From positions 496,001 to 560,000 of the forward strand of contig JAVYIG010000410.1 of NCBI GenBank assembly GCA_035222895.1: DNA of 64,000 nucleotides. Reading direction: 5' to 3'. This DNA is from Strongylocentrotus droebachiensis (lineage: Eukaryota; Echinodermata; Echinoidea; Camarodonta; Strongylocentrotidae). Positions within the stretch are counted from its first letter, which is position 1. Each line of letters starts with the position of its first letter. Positions 26,912 to 40,700 of the stretch are shown one piece after another. A program made the position numbers and the translations under genes. Under the pieces are notes generated by a model. The model did no database searches. It worked only from the letters and a program-made list of their open reading frames with translations, and had not been told where the DNA came from.

Positions 26912-27417
26912 TGAAGTTTTCTGTTGTTTTTTTGTTTTTTTTTTCTTCTGCCTCTGACAACATTCTTTGAAAGTTGAATTCTCTTTGAGAACAATATCAT
27001 CAAGTGGATGTTGTCAAATAGTTTTCATGATCAGTACAATAATACACCTGACGGTGGCCTGTACTGCAACTCAAGGAGAAGAAGAACAGAAGTACATAGA
27101 AAAATTTCCAAAAATATGTTTGATGGAAAAGCCTACACATGAACTTGACAATATAAAGATCTGTGTTCATGCAGAAAGAAGAAAAATACTTATTAGAATC
27201 TGTTCTTGAATTGGACACACAGAAAACAGTTTGTACTCAACAAATCATTAAATATTACAGGCTAACAGTTACAAAATGTAAACAATATTCACAAGGATCT
27301 TATTAAAGTTTTTAATGCACCTCTTTTTCTTTTCTTTCTCTCCTTCTTTCTTCCGTTTCTTTTTCTTTTCTTCTTTCTTCTTCACAACCAACACTGTGTA
27401 TTGAATGATTATCTTAC

Positions 27418-28012
27418 CAACTGCAGGAGCATCGTAGGAATCTCCTAGAAGGATCTCTGGAGCTGAGTATGCTAGACTTCCACAAGAGGTTTCCAATTTC
27501 TCTCCAGGCATGAAACGATTACTGAATCCAAAATCTGTCAACTTTACAACTCCTTGCTTCTTGAAAAAGATGACATTTTCTGGCTTAAGATCCCGATGAA
27601 CAACACGCCGTTTGTGGCAATATGATATGGCCTCCACAATCTGTCGAAAGTAAGTCCTAGCAATATCATCATCCAGACCATTTTCATGTTTCATGATGTA
27701 ATCGTACATGTCCCCGCCATCTCCCAATTCCAGAATTAGGTACAATTTTGTCTGTGTGTCAATCACCTCATACAGCCGTACAACATTGGGATGTTGCACT
27801 AGCTTCATGCATTTCACTTCTTGAAATAGATGCGCCTTTGATACAGCATCGAGTTTCAATTTATCAATCACCTTGACTGCTACCTTTTCACCCGTAAAGA
27901 TATGGCGAGCGAGCTTGACGATCGCGAAGTGGCCCCGTCCGAGTGTCTCCTCCAAGTCGTACGAACCGACGATTTTCGGGTCATGATTGTGCTTGAAAAA
28001 TGACCCACTCAT
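27418..28012 (-). CDS. SNRK: SNRK-family protein kinase, first coding exon (5' part of gene)
   Basis: Encodes residues 1-198 of an SNF-related Ser/Thr kinase, an AMPK-related kinase that LKB1 activates in vertebrates. Visible in order: Gly-rich loop GRGHFAIV (25-32), ATP-binding Lys47, helix-C Glu65, catalytic HRD (139-141) with Asn146, DFG (160-162), the LKB1-site-equivalent Thr175 in [11 protein letters not shown], and APE (184-186). The N-terminus and the stretch [16 protein letters not shown] match human SNRK as I remember it. The exon starts at the ATG (28010-28012; context CGCACCATGA) and ends in phase 1 after DAPAV at GT donor 27416-27417, where human continues with DIWSLG. A purine-rich intron follows. 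I found no later exon down to position 1, so the intron exceeds 27 kb or the rest is highly diverged. The frame reading on to 27269 is intron. Confidence 0.93.
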
Positions 28013-28853
28013 GGTGCGGGAGGAAGATGGAAAAATGTGGAGATAGGGTCTTACCTATCTGGTGTTCAAGTCATGCTTTGTGGTCACTCTCCTACTTCGA
28101 AACAAACAGTTTTTGTCCAAAACAAGTAGATGGCTACCGCTGTCTTTAGGTCTTACGTTCCAGCAGGTCCACAAAACACATACAGAAAACCCAATCACGA
28201 ATTAGCGGTTTGTTTTGTACACAGATACCATACCGGTACTACACACACAGCGCTACAGTATAGTACGATCCTGTATTGATAAAGTACCGGTACGGTGCAC
28301 TAGATCGGGTTTGCCATTGGTTGACTCTCGTGAAAAGGTCTTAAATTGTCCAATCGCATCGCTGTTGACAAAATCAATTCGGACACTACATATACTTCGA
28401 CGGAAGAGGGCATGTAAAAAAAGTGTTCTTGTACTTTTTTGTGAGATCTTTGATAGTACATCCGGTAGACTATAATGATATGTTACAAATACTTATTTTA
28501 CCTACCATTGTAAAATTAGGTAAATGTAAATTTTGATAAATGTCATTGCATTTTTTTAAATTTACATTGAGAAACTATGATGGCAATCAAAAGATAAAGT
28601 TAAAGATACGATTATACATTCTCCTCCTTTTCTCACATTCTTTCTCTTTCCCTTTTCTTTTCTCATCCTACCCCATTTTACTCTTCCCCTATGCCTAGGT
28701 ATTGATTCAAAGGACACTTATGTTAGCTTTTTAATTTATTTTTTCCTTCCTAATCTATTCATATGAATTTTTTTTGTATCATATATCTTTATGCTTGTTT
28801 TTTTAAATTTTTTGTGCTAGCTTTTTAATTTAATTTTGTTATATATATATATA

Positions 28854-29176
28854 GGGTTGTATTCCGGTAGCGTGTAATATGTTAGCGCAAAACTAAGTTA
28901 GTCCACACTTTTATGGAGTGCCTGTTACCAACTCATTTACCCTGTATAGATTATTTAAATCCTTCAATGAAAAGTGTCCACAAAATTAATTTTGCAATGA
29001 AATGGGAAGAAAAAGATAATATGAGTATGAACTGAATTTCAACAAAGTCTTTAGTAGATTATCTTTGTCATGAATATTGAAGGAGGAAGACGAAACCTAG
29101 CATTCCATAGAAGTGTGAACTAAAATTCTAGTTTAGTCTGGACTTAGTCCCGGCTTAACTTATGAGAATACCACCC
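28854..29176. mobile_element. 323-bp MITE, GGGTKGTATTC ends
   Basis: Inverted ends GGGTTGTATTC and GAATACCACCC. Inner halves also pair partly (CTAAGTTAGTCCACAC against GTGTGAACTAAA). It lies just after an (AT)n run. No coding frame. Confidence 0.55.
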
Positions 29177-29984
29177 GTAATCTTTAAGTAGTTTTTCCTA
29201 TGTATTTATATTCAATTTGGTGTCTATATGATCTGTTATATGCTTTTTACACAGACTTACTGAAAAGCAGTCTTTTTAGGCTGATGTGAGTTTTTACCGC
29301 AATTGAATAAATCAAATTCAATTCAATTTCATGTGTAAAATATTTACATTACTATATAGGCATGTACAACACTACCAATAGAAAATGAAAGTAATGCAGT
29401 CGCAAACTACTAGAAACAGAGTATAGAATTTGCACGGGACTTATTATTGTCATTCTTTTAACAACAATTGTTCAAGTATTATAAATTTCTAACTTGCAAT
29501 ATTTCAGGCAGAACATTTAAATAGTCTTGATTTGGGGTTTCTCACAATAAACTGCTCTACTGCAATTTGATTTCATCTTAGATTCCTAATGTAAAGTTAC
29601 ATTCAATTCTCCTTCCTAACACTTTGCAATACGTGTATTTATGGGGAGGGGGGAGGGCTGTAAGTTTTAAGAAATGGTCTGTGTCAGTAATATCACTAAA
29701 AGTAATGTGATTCTTTGAAGTATTATGACATGATTGTTATACATGTGCCATAAATATTGTATTTGCCATTTCCATCCAGTATTCCAACCTTTTCTTCTCT
29801 TAAAGGGATCCGTTAACTTTGTCTCAGATTCTGAAACAAAATCCTGGATTTAGCTCATGCTGCAATGATAATTATAAACCTTTATGTCAGTCAGGAACCC
29901 CATGACTTTTATAAGCAGATCGCCTGTCTGATTATCAAGATATTTATGATTGCAAATCGAAACAAAATTTTGCGTTTTCATAAC

Positions 29985-30168
29985 ACTACAGTCGATCGGG
30001 GAAAATGAGTATGGTAAAACCGGTCACTCAAAGAAATTTACTATTTTGGGGCACTTTTCTTGTTCATTTCGAACCATGATTTTTTTTAGGGCTTCAATAT
30101 TATACCATATCACAGACACTGATAACACGTAGGGCCATGCATCTCAGATTTAACATTGGTAAACGATG
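29985..30168. repeat. Dispersed repeat F, copy 1
   Basis: Shares a block of about 185 bp with 57452-57638 (GGGGAAAATGAGTATGGTAAAA ... CACGTAGGGCCATGCATCTC, shown in part). No terminal structure or frame defines its class. Confidence 0.7.
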
Positions 30169-31764
30169 CCTAAAAACAAAAAACTCTCTTCTCTCTCTAT
30201 CCATTTCACTTTCTCTATTTCCTTCCTTCCTTCAACTATCGCTTCCTTAGAACAATGGCAATTCAAACTATCTACTACTGGCCTCTTTATAAACTTTCCT
30301 CTCTCAAAATCTTCATACATATTTATATCCCGCATACTAAGAATCTTGCAATCTGATTGGTCTAAACGAGGTCACATGATCAATGATAGATAAGTACTAT
30401 CTCCCTGCGATAGGACTTTTGTACCGTAATTTTTTGCTGCTGCCCCACTTGCCCATTGAATATAGCGCATAGCAAAGTAGGTTACGCGAAATGTCAATGT
30501 CAAATGAGCGCACATCAACTTTATTACATGACGTGCATGTTGTGCTTTGTAAAATCTAGTTGAAGCTAAACTGTCTGCAGAATCATTTCTTTTAATTATG
30601 TAAAATTCACTTTAAATAGACCTTATTGCCGATGTGGGATATAAAACAAATATTACCTCGTAGTCGATTAATATTTGCTTAATATATATATATACATGTA
30701 TATCATAGAAAAAGAAAGTGAAATCATTGCAAGATTCCCACATATTCATTTCATACTCTTATTTTCTACAGCTCTCGGTTCAATACTATTTTCCATATGC
30801 TTATGTCTGTGCTGCAAATTTCCCATCTCTGAAATGCTTGTTATTCGATCTTATATCTTATATCTTAGTTTCATGCAAACAAAATTATACACACTTGAAA
30901 CTGTAGCTATTTTGTAACAAAGTTTTATTTCACATTTCTATGGCAATCAAATATTTACATCATCATACACATTTTTTATTTCCAGCAATTTGAAATAAAT
31001 GCAGGAATTATGGATCTTTTAGTACAAAATGAACATATCTCAAACATGATGGCTACAAAAATCATTAATTTCTTTACATAAATATACAATATTCACAATA
31101 TCCATCACATTGTCCGAAATGTTGACAAAGGTCATATCAATGACCTTTCAGCTTCCATGTCATGTAGTCTAGTGCCAGATTAGATATTTCTTTGTTTGAA
31201 ACAAAAACACCATAACAGGAGTGTTCCCAAATTTCTACATAAAATACAATAGAAAATTTACAAAAGATATTCCTGGTGGCAATGTTTGAGCAAATTTCTA
31301 CCACAAACCACATAGTTTAGACATGAGAGGTATTTCTGCCAACAGTCCTGAAGCCTGAAGGGGTTCAGCTTAAAATTAGAAAAAGAAAAAGTAATTTTAA
31401 CCCGCTTCTACTGATTCTGTTCGTTATAAAAGGGAAAATAAATAAATTCTGAGATCTAAGCTAATGACATTCATTATGGTCAGTAACTGGAGGTTATAAT
31501 ATAAAATTGAAAACAGTACTTTTACTATTTTACATCAATTTGCTTCTGTTTAGAAAAATACAAAAAAGCAATAAACACCCGCCAAATCATTCAGAAACAT
31601 CAAGCATTTTGGTCTCTGTCTAAATAATTCTATGTAATTCAACATCAGCAGCTATGAAATTAGAAGATCATAAGGAAACGGCCAAGTGAAACATACCAGT
31701 ATATTTATCTGACAATAAATGTAGGGCATGTTTGCATCACCCTCCTGAAGCGATTTATTCCAAG

Positions 31765-32675
31765 GCGAGTCATAGTCACTGGGACATTCACACTACCAGC
31801 ATGTTTTCAGTGTTAACTAGGTAGTGTTAACACACTCAAGCCACACCTGACAGATACAATTCCAACAGTGACCTTCTTAACATTGATGTTTACATTCACT
31901 AATACAAACCAGAAATTCTTGATACGTCATGTTCACTCCAAGGTCAGTGAGACATACAGCGTGTTTCCACAGAAAACATCGACACGGTATTTTCCGTGTC
32001 ATACCGTGTCATACCGGGTCAGTTTTCCTGTGGAAACACAAGCGTGTCGGGTCGAGTCGACCGAGATGCGGATTATCAGATCCACCTCTGGGAGGTGGAT
32101 CTTGACGTGTCGACCCCAACGAACTCCCTGTAAAATCTCTGTGGAAACACACAGCGACAAACCGTGTCTGGCGGAGCATCAGAGCGCGCGAAGCCCCAAT
32201 CACCACTGCAGCGTGATTGGTTAAAAAACACTCAGAAATATGCGTATACAATAATATGTTTATATACGCGCTGTACGTAACAATGAAAAATGTACGTCAC
32301 AATAGAATAGCGTGGAATCCTGTGTAGATCTGAATCCACGATCGAGGTCAAAGGTTGAATCTTGACTTCCGATTGACACGGCATTTTCCTGACTTGGAAC
32401 ACGGAATCGGGGCGAATCGGAATGCTGCGCTCTGTGGAAACAGATTGGTTTAATACCGTGTCGCCGCGACACGGTATTTCAATCCGGAAAAGATAATCCG
32501 GGTTCCACTTTTTTTCTGTGGAAACACGCTGATAGTCACTGGGACATTCACACTACCAGCATCTTTTACAGTGTAAACACACGCAAGCCACACCTGACAA
32601 ACAGATACAATTCCAACAGTGACCTTGCTAACATTGATGTTTACATTCACTAATGCAAACCAGAAATTTTTGATA
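31765..32675. repeat. Tandem duplication split by a MITE
   Basis: About 160 bp at 31765-31926 is repeated at 32532-32675 (shared CATAGTCACTGGGACATTC and TTGATGTTTACATTCACTAA). The inserted element at 31957-32531 lies at the junction. Confidence 0.75.
31957..32531. mobile_element. 575-bp MITE, CAGCGTGTTTCCACAG ends
   Basis: Inverted ends CAGCGTGTTTCCACAGAAAA and its complement. ATA flanks both sides (31954-31956, 32532-32534). Inside are many copies of the CACGGTATT and GTGGAAACAC motifs. The 3-bp duplication hints at PIF/Harbinger, but this is not certain. No transposase frame. Confidence 0.6.
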
Positions 32676-33582
32676 TAAGTCAATGATGGCCATTTTTGCA
32701 GGCATAAACTTTTACTAATTTAAAGAGTCTGTGCCTTACCAGAAATTAAAATGATTAATGAGATGAAACTTGTGTGATTCTCAACAGTTCACAAAAGTTT
32801 ATGGTTTCATAAGATTACTGCATGGCTTCATATAAAAAGATGCCCATGGTTACCCAAAATAGACCGTTAGAAAACTAAACTGCCACCAAAAGGCAGTGTC
32901 CCGTAGTGGGCATGAAATGCTACAACTTTGTAAGCTAAGCAAAGTAACGTTCATTTGACCTGAAATATTCTGAGTACTTAACATCAGAATATTTGTCTGA
33001 CTAAATCAATCGAACATGTAAACAAATACCAAAACTCCAAAAGTGCTGTTCCTACAAAGCGTTTGATTTCAGGCGTCCATACAATTCATTCAGTTACTCA
33101 TTAGTTGTGTTGCGCTCTGCACTATGGAATAAACCAAATCAATTGTGTATTGACCAGATATAAAAGCTGAGCAAACAATAGCAAAGTCCACTGTCAGTTG
33201 CAAACATAAATACTTGAAACACTGAGCACTTGACAAATAAAGATCCTATCGCAAGTCTTTGCAAGAGCTGCTCCATTGCTTTGAACGAACTTCAGGTGCA
33301 ATAATCTGACACACTGACATACTTTGGGTGAAGACTGTCAAATTCTTATCACAGCGGCTTCCGTTAAACTTGATACACAAACAGTAACCTGACTCTACTG
33401 AAGATGTATGTTGTGGGACTTTGGACCTTGCACATGCTTTAAGTAAACATATTTTTCATAAACATTGGAATTTTGATGATGTGTTTTCCTGGTCAGAAAT
33501 AGATATGAATAAATAGTCACTCTTATCTAATCGTTGCATTTCAAACAAACAACTGAATCATGCAAAATATGATGTCATAAAC

Positions 33583-33588
33583 TTTATT
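33583..33588 (-). terminator. Candidate SF3B3 polyadenylation signal
   Basis: AATAAA on the minus strand, followed 35-50 nt downstream by a GU-rich GTTGTTTGTTTG element, the usual layout of a metazoan poly(A) site. It would give a 3' UTR of about 1.1 kb. Confidence 0.5.
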
Positions 33589-33949
33589 TTGAAACACAGA
33601 ATCAAAACTGTTTATATTCAAGAACCAGATCAATCCCAGGGCCACATAATCAAAAACATTGGAAAAGAAAAAAAAAGGGGGTGGGGGGTGGGAATAAATA
33701 TCATCTTTCCCCTAAAAATAAGAAACAGAGACATTTGCCCATTGAACAGACATCTTATTTCAGCGAAATGTTTTTATAATCATTGATTGTAAAACTCTAG
33801 TGGTAGGCACTTCATGTTAGGATCCATTACTCTATTTGAATAAACAGAGTCAATGTCAACTGTAGATGTATGCGTGATAGTGATTTGCAATGACGTGGCA
33901 CTGCAAAAGTCTACTAACTGTCCTCTGAATTTTGCTCCCTGTAGTTTAC

Positions 33950-34285
33950 GTATAACTGACCGTTCTTATAAAGGCACTTTACCAGTTACATACAACGTAC
34001 CAAAGCACTTGCAGTATTATCATTACCCGGGTCAATGGATTCAATTACTATTCCGCACATTACGATGCACATTCTCCACTCCGGCCAGTTGCCTTTGTAC
34101 ACATCCTTATCCGATCACATTGCTCTTCACATCCTAACAGGTACCCATTAGGCACCTGGGTGAAGAGGAGCAATATGGATAAAATGCCTTGCTCAAGGAC
34201 GTAAGTGGGCGTGCCGGGGCTCGAACCCATGACCTTGCATTCCCAGTCATGGGATTATACCACTCGCCTAAGACACACTTCTAGT
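33950..34285 (-). mobile_element. tRNA-derived SINE in the SF3B3 3' UTR
   Basis: On the minus strand it has a tRNA-like head with a B-box GGGTTCGAGCCC (34217-34228), then the CCTTGAGCAAGGCATTTTATCC body and the GGAGTGGAGAATGTGC segment also seen at 60403-60590. It is not a tRNA gene: the arms do not fold as a full tRNA and the body continues. Confidence 0.7.
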
Positions 34286-34668
34286 CCAGCCACAATAATC
34301 CTCCATATGAATACACAGGGTCCATGTCATAACTGAAGATGTATACTTGATATTGCTTGCTTCACGTTCTAGTATAGTCACCACACACGATTTGCGATGA
34401 TGTGAGACTGCAGGAGTCTTCTAATGTCCTCTGCATTTTGCTCTCTGTAGTCCAGCCATAACAAGGCAGCAAACAAAGACGTGTCTCTTGATCACCATTT
34501 TCAGCAGAATGGATTTCCCAACTGTAGATCAAGTTGTATGGCTATCACAATCTTGACATGTAGGATCATTTATCGTGGAAGGGCCAGCCAGCAATCTCAA
34601 TGTTCACTTGCACACAAGCTAACTGTTGTCATAGTTCACAGAGTCTAAAGAGTTTGTAGGGTGTCTGC

Positions 34669-34713
34669 TTAGAAGGCAAATCTTGTCCTGATGTCTTCCA
34701 GCTTTTTTGAAAC
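34669..34713 (-). CDS. SF3B3: SF3B3 exon 25 (last coding)
   Basis: Residues 1204-1217 plus TAA stop at 34669-34671; encodes [14 protein letters not shown]. Acceptor AAG just above 34713. The 3' UTR continues leftwards. Confidence 0.95.
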   Translation of the reverse strand, partial: VSKKLEDIRTRFAF

Positions 34714-37700
34714 CTTGAAAAGAGAGAAAATAAGAGAAAGTAACTATTAATACACTGGATAAGAAAATGTATACGTGAGAATTTTTTTCTCGTTTTAATT
34801 CAATTCAGAAGACACTTGTAAAACAAAGATTAACAAAGAAACTTTTATGCACAAAGCTAATTTATCTATTATGCAATCTTAAAGGTACTATGTCCCATTT
34901 GCAGGCCAAAAAAATGAAAAGGTTAAATTCCAACTGCATTTGAAAGATAATACTAATTTAGAATTTCCCTAAAAAAGGTGGGGCTTGAAATTGTCTTCAA
35001 GTGGGAAAATAACGACTATTAGTTGCCAAATCGACTTTAGGGCTATAGAGCCCAAAAGTAATAGTCTTGATTTTTCAGACAATTGTACCGAATGGTCATA
35101 TGTTTTATGCTGCGCAAAGATTTAATCAGTTTAACCTTGGCCATCACAAGAAGTGGGTTATTGATGTAGACAAATGCTCATGTATCCTTTACAACTCTTT
35201 TCATGTATGTTATTACCAAAGAAGGAAAAGAGCCAGTCAGTCACTCAATAGTGTCTGACAGTGAAGTCTAGCAAGTAACGAGTTTCCTTGCATAATTTGA
35301 ATATGAGGACACTGCTAACGTTTAAATTTCACAGATAGGACATATTCATAATTCCTGCAAAGTTCTACAGAATTTGAGGTTGGCCGCAAAAGGGACATAG
35401 TACCTTTAATCGAAACCTGTAAACTTAGATTTGATTAACAACATCTTTTGAATATGGTAGATTTACAATCCACAGCACCATCTAACAACACCAGTGTTTT
35501 AATCAATTTCATGTGATGCATTATCAGAAAAATTCAAGAAAAAAATATACTCTGTGGCATTTGTTATATACCCTACAAAATAAAGGCATTTCATCAGAAG
35601 TTTGGAATGGTTTTAATATCCAAGGTAAAGTTTTGGGCTGATTCCCAAAACTTTCAGTCTTATTGACATTTTACATTTTCAAGGATTTCCCAAAGTAGAG
35701 TACAGGAGTACAAAACAAGGTATGATCACTGCATAGCTCAGAATTTGTGAGTGTAGTTGTCAACACTTGAATTTCAGGGGATTGACAGATATTTAGACAT
35801 CATTGCCATGCAGTGAAAAATAACCTCCCAACTGTAGCTGACAAAGTCAGGTAAATTCATGACAATAAGTGCCGTGAGTTGAAATGATGGAATAGTTTGA
35901 TAGTACTTACCTCACTAGGATTCCTATCAAGCTCTTCAGCCACAGTCCTCTGCTTAGAGAGTTCCATAGAGTTGTACTGTTCACACAGATCACCATCAAT
36001 CACGTTCTGAAAATACAAGAAACGTTGAAATAATCAGTATGTAATCTTTGAAGGCTTCCACAGTGATGATAGATATGAATAAGGTTTGCAGTTACACCAT
36101 GCCTTCTTTTGACATGTTTAGTTGGCCCTGAAAACTATAGGTGCGACCTATCTAAATGTAGCCCTCTCACATAATTTATCAATAAGAGCTCCTATAAGCT
36201 ATTAGTAAGGGCTCTCATTTCACACAACAATGTCTGGCACAACTCAGAAAGTAGTGAGTGATATTGTCATCAAACAGTGATCAGTGGATTGACAGATATA
36301 TATTGCATCATTGCTGTGCACAGACTAAAGTGGAAAACTTCATGAAATCTAGTCTAAACCCCCTCATCCGTCCAGTAGTCTTTTACAGACTCCCAACATC
36401 TTCATTATTCTATGGTTATCATGTTCTCCATTATTTTCGTTTTCTTTCTTCTTGTGATTAAATTTCTTCAGAGAAACTAACCTCCCTATGTATAACTCTT
36501 TAGCGTATTCTTTTGATATGGTTAGTTGGCCCTGAAATTGATACAACCTATCAAAACGTTGAGATAGATATAGTCGTGTTAGGCATTAAAGAACGCTTGT
36601 AGAAAAGCAAATGGGTGATCCATTACTGCACAACATATCATACATGAAAACAAGATACTACAAGATAATCCATATTGATGAATTAAGGGCTCAACACTAA
36701 CAGGCGCCCGGGACAAATAGGTCACCAAAATATAGATCCAAACCCCACTTTTTAAAAATGATTTACATATTTCTACATGTAAGTATTATATGAAAAACAA
36801 AAAAGTTATTTAAAAAATGTGTCATTCGTTTGGGGAACACCATTTGAAAATAATGCTTCACATAATACTCTACAACTCTCCACACTATCTAAAATATGCC
36901 TCCCCAATATATTTTACTTTATAATAATATTAAAAACCTTACCTTGACTGGATAGTAGTAGGATCTGTATGAGAGATGGTCCCTTCCACAGAGTGGTGCG
37001 TATTCTGATCTCATGTGCATCTCAAGGTGCTGGAAGAAATCATGATCCTGAAGGGAAAAATAAGGAAAATATGTACTTAATCTACCAATTGAATCTGAAA
37101 CCTCTTTTAAAAAATCATAATGCTGTAGGGAAAGATATTTCATTCAATGATTGTGTTTCTTTGTAATTTTGCACCTCATGTTGGATTCGCATTTTGACCT
37201 TAGATACCCTTTATAACAGTATATAAGGATATTTCAAACAATGGGAATATTTACACAACTCAGAACTCACGGGTAAAGTTGTCAACAAATGGCAGAGAAA
37301 GGATTACAATTTTATCTGATATTAATGGTTTGATATTTTCAAGGATTTTTCCAAGGAGAGTATGAACATTAACAGGAGTACAGAACATGATTTGAAAACT
37401 GCATAGCTCAGAATTTGTGAGTATAGTTGTCAACAATTGAATTTCAGGGGATTGACAGATATTAAAACATCATTGTCATGCAGTGAAAAATAACCCTCCA
37501 ACTGTAGCAGACAAATTAAGGTAAATTCATGATATTCCTCTTCAGAAAAAACAAGACCTTTGCAGACAGTAATAACTTAACCAGAATAGCTGAAGTGCAA
37601 AGAACGATTTAACAGATTCAAGAAATGCTGTCTTGTAGTATTTAAAAATTCACATCTGGTAACAAATTCGTGCACTATCCAAACTTGTCATAAGATACTC

Positions 37701-40700
37701 CAACTTAAACCAATTCAGTTTTCTTTCCCAAAGTCTGCCAGGCTTATCAATGCCCAACCATTTACATTTGTACACTAAATTAACCATTAAAACTAGGACA
37801 GGAAGCTGAAACAGTGGTAATCTCTACTAGGTATCCCTAAATCAGATGATAACTAAATTTGTCCAGTATTGGATCAGACTGTATGCCATGGCCTAATAAA
37901 TTAGAGAGGGAATATCCAAACCTACCTCATGCGCTGTGAACGGCACCAGGACCCCGATGGCCCCAGACAGAGTGGTGTACACCACGGACTCTGAGCCTCC
38001 AGGAATCAGTGTGGCCTTCTGCAGGGACAGGACCGTCTCACCGATGAAGAAGCTGGACACCACATCGGTCTTCTGGGATGCTCCGTTGAGCAGGCCGCGG
38101 TCCCAGAGTGCCTTGACCCCCGTCGGATCCTCGTCCAGGTTGTCGTTGACGCTTGTGGGTAACCTCAGCTGTAAGACAGTGGAGAATACAGAAACATAGT
38201 GCATTATTAACCCTTCTGTTCCCACTAAGGTTTTCAACAACTGTCATAAGATGAATTTTCAAGAGTTCATTTTCACAAACTAATACTCTGTTTCATTGTA
38301 AAACTGGTAACAAAATCTCTTAAATGGAAATAAACTTCACAATGAGTACCAGTTTCAACTTCAAGTATAACATTGTAGCCATTTCCAACACTCAAATTTT
38401 TGGTCATAATTGCCATCAATGGTAAAGGAAAGGTTACAATGTCATCTGATATTGAAGGTTTTACATTTTCAAGGATTTCAGGAGTACAGTACAAGATTTA
38501 ATCACTGCATAGCTCAGAATTTGTGAGTTTAGTTGTCAACACTTGAATTTCAGGGGATTGACAGATATTAAGTCATCATTGCCATGCAGTCCAAAATAAC
38601 CTCATAACTGTAGCTGACCAATTTAGGTAAATTCATGTCACTGAGTCAGGGATCTTCAATTACAAGCACAAACTTTAATGACAACCACTTTATATAAGGG
38701 AGATATTCCTGCTGTCTCTTTACTGGAATAATTTGGAATGTTATGTAATGTCATTTTTTGTTTGGTCTATTGTTAGGCTGGTGCTAATTTTTGGTGTGAC
38801 TTAGGTATGGAACTGTAACTTAAGTCTAGCTCAGAAACGATTGAATTCACTCACCACTGTAACATTTCATAACTTATCCGCAAACATGACAGAATCATGG
38901 TCCAGCTGAAACTATTCATCTCTTACTTGACAAACATTAAAAGCCAGGATCATTCTAAATTGTACAGGGTCATTTGCTCCTGGTTCAATGTTCATAACAA
39001 ACCAAACACAAGGCAAACTATCAACTGTAAAATTGGTGATAGCCATGAAACTGAACACAAATTCCAATACACTCACCACGGTGATGTTGCCAAACTTATC
39101 CGCACACATGACGGTGTCATGGTCAAGCAGAACCGTGGCTGTAATCCAGCGAGGGTTGCTATCGTCTGCAAAGATGACCATCTGATTCTCCTGTCTCTTG
39201 TACTTGAGGAAGTGAAGACTCTCCTGGACGTCGCTGATGATGACACGGTTACCCGTCGTCAGGATGTTAGTGATGAAGTTTGGAATGTGCTGTAAAATAC
39301 AACAAAATTAATCACTCTAATTCTTGGTCATCAATTTGCCACCAATGGCAGAGAAAGGGTTACAATTTTATCTGATATTGATGGTTTTACATTTTCAAGC
39401 CAGGAGTGTCACGTATGACAGACATGAGCGCTATAAAAGAACCCACTATTATTATTATTATTATTATTAAAAGGAGTACAGAACATGAAATGATCACTGC
39501 ATAGCTCAGAATTTGTGAGTGTAGTTGTCAACAATTGAATTTCAGGGGATTGACAGATATTAAGTCATCATTGCCATGCAGTGCCAAAAATTTAAGTTAA
39601 ATTCATGTCTCTGAGTCAGAGATATCAAATATGACAAATATTACAATTTTTGTGTAGTAACATGTTTAAAGGAATTCTCCTTTGCCATTTGGCAAACTCA
39701 CATACAGAATAATGGCTGATTCACCAACAAAATTGATTTAAAAGAGAAATATTTCTTTAAAAAGTTTCTTCCCTTTTATGTTGGTTCTCTTTTTATCTCT
39801 TACACATAAAAGTAATTCAAAATTCAACAATGATTAAATGGGCAAAGTAAATGTTTGTCAGAGTTACCACATATTGCAACAAAAGTTGAAATAGCTAGGG
39901 TAAATACTGCCAAAGGGGAGGGACCTATTTTCATTATAAATATATTTCAAATGTGTCATTAGTGAATTTGAAGCAGATTCACTTATCTAACAGTTGACCT
40001 GTAATTTTTTTTTTAAGAAAAAGAGTTTTTAATCAGTATTAGCAATAAGCACTTTATTTGTTAGACTTACCTTGTTTTCACATTTTCTGAGTAGTTTCTT
40101 CTTGCCAAGATCATAAATCCTCAGAAGTCTTCCAATTCCAATGAGAACCCTTCCTTGGAATGCAGCGATTGATGATGGGACATCATCCACAAGAGTCTGC
40201 AATACATCAAATCAAACAGGATGGACTACATGAAATATATTGCATAATCAACCTGTTTAGGTCTTATGGGGGGGGGGGGGTGTTATATGGTCTCAGTATC
40301 CAATGTGTCATTCAACTTAAGTTCAGACATATGCTTGTTTAGCATCATTGACCACATAATTTTGTTGCATTATAGATACATTGTGTCTTTCTGCCAGTGC
40401 ATTTCCACAGCTTCAGTCAACTGGTAGGCCATCTTCTAAAGGTTGTACGTCCTTCTTACGATGTCTCGTGGGCACCTTGCACCCTTCTCACAAACATATT
40501 CCCTCCCCCCCCCCCCCCCTTACCAGTAGGAATCCTTGAGGTGCACTCTTAACCACAGTGCAGGTGCCTTGCAATCACTGTGCGGTGTCTTAAGGCACTG
40601 TATGGCTATATACTGCACCATGCGGCTCGGTAGACCAACAGCTGCAAAGATATCTACCCTCTACACCTACATAAATTACCAGCACCTATCACTTTCTTCC

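Larger units (their letters stand above)
28013..33582. other. Region between SNRK and SF3B3
   Basis: Holds the upstream flank of SNRK, the MITE and repeats listed separately, and AT-rich sequence. No other gene is supported. The SNRK promoter must lie somewhere above 28012, but I see no convincing core promoter; a donor-like GATAG|GTAAGA on the minus strand near 28050 could belong to a 5' UTR splice. Confidence 0.5.

Noticed and set aside
27269..27417. Extension of the kinase frame past DAPAV with a Lys/Glu-rich tail
   Set aside because: It reads through a consensus GTAAGA donor into a purine-rich intron and departs from the kinase fold.
34200..34290. Possible tRNA gene (B-box and tRNA-like head)
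   Set aside because: No complete cloverleaf, and a SINE body follows; called a tRNA-derived SINE.
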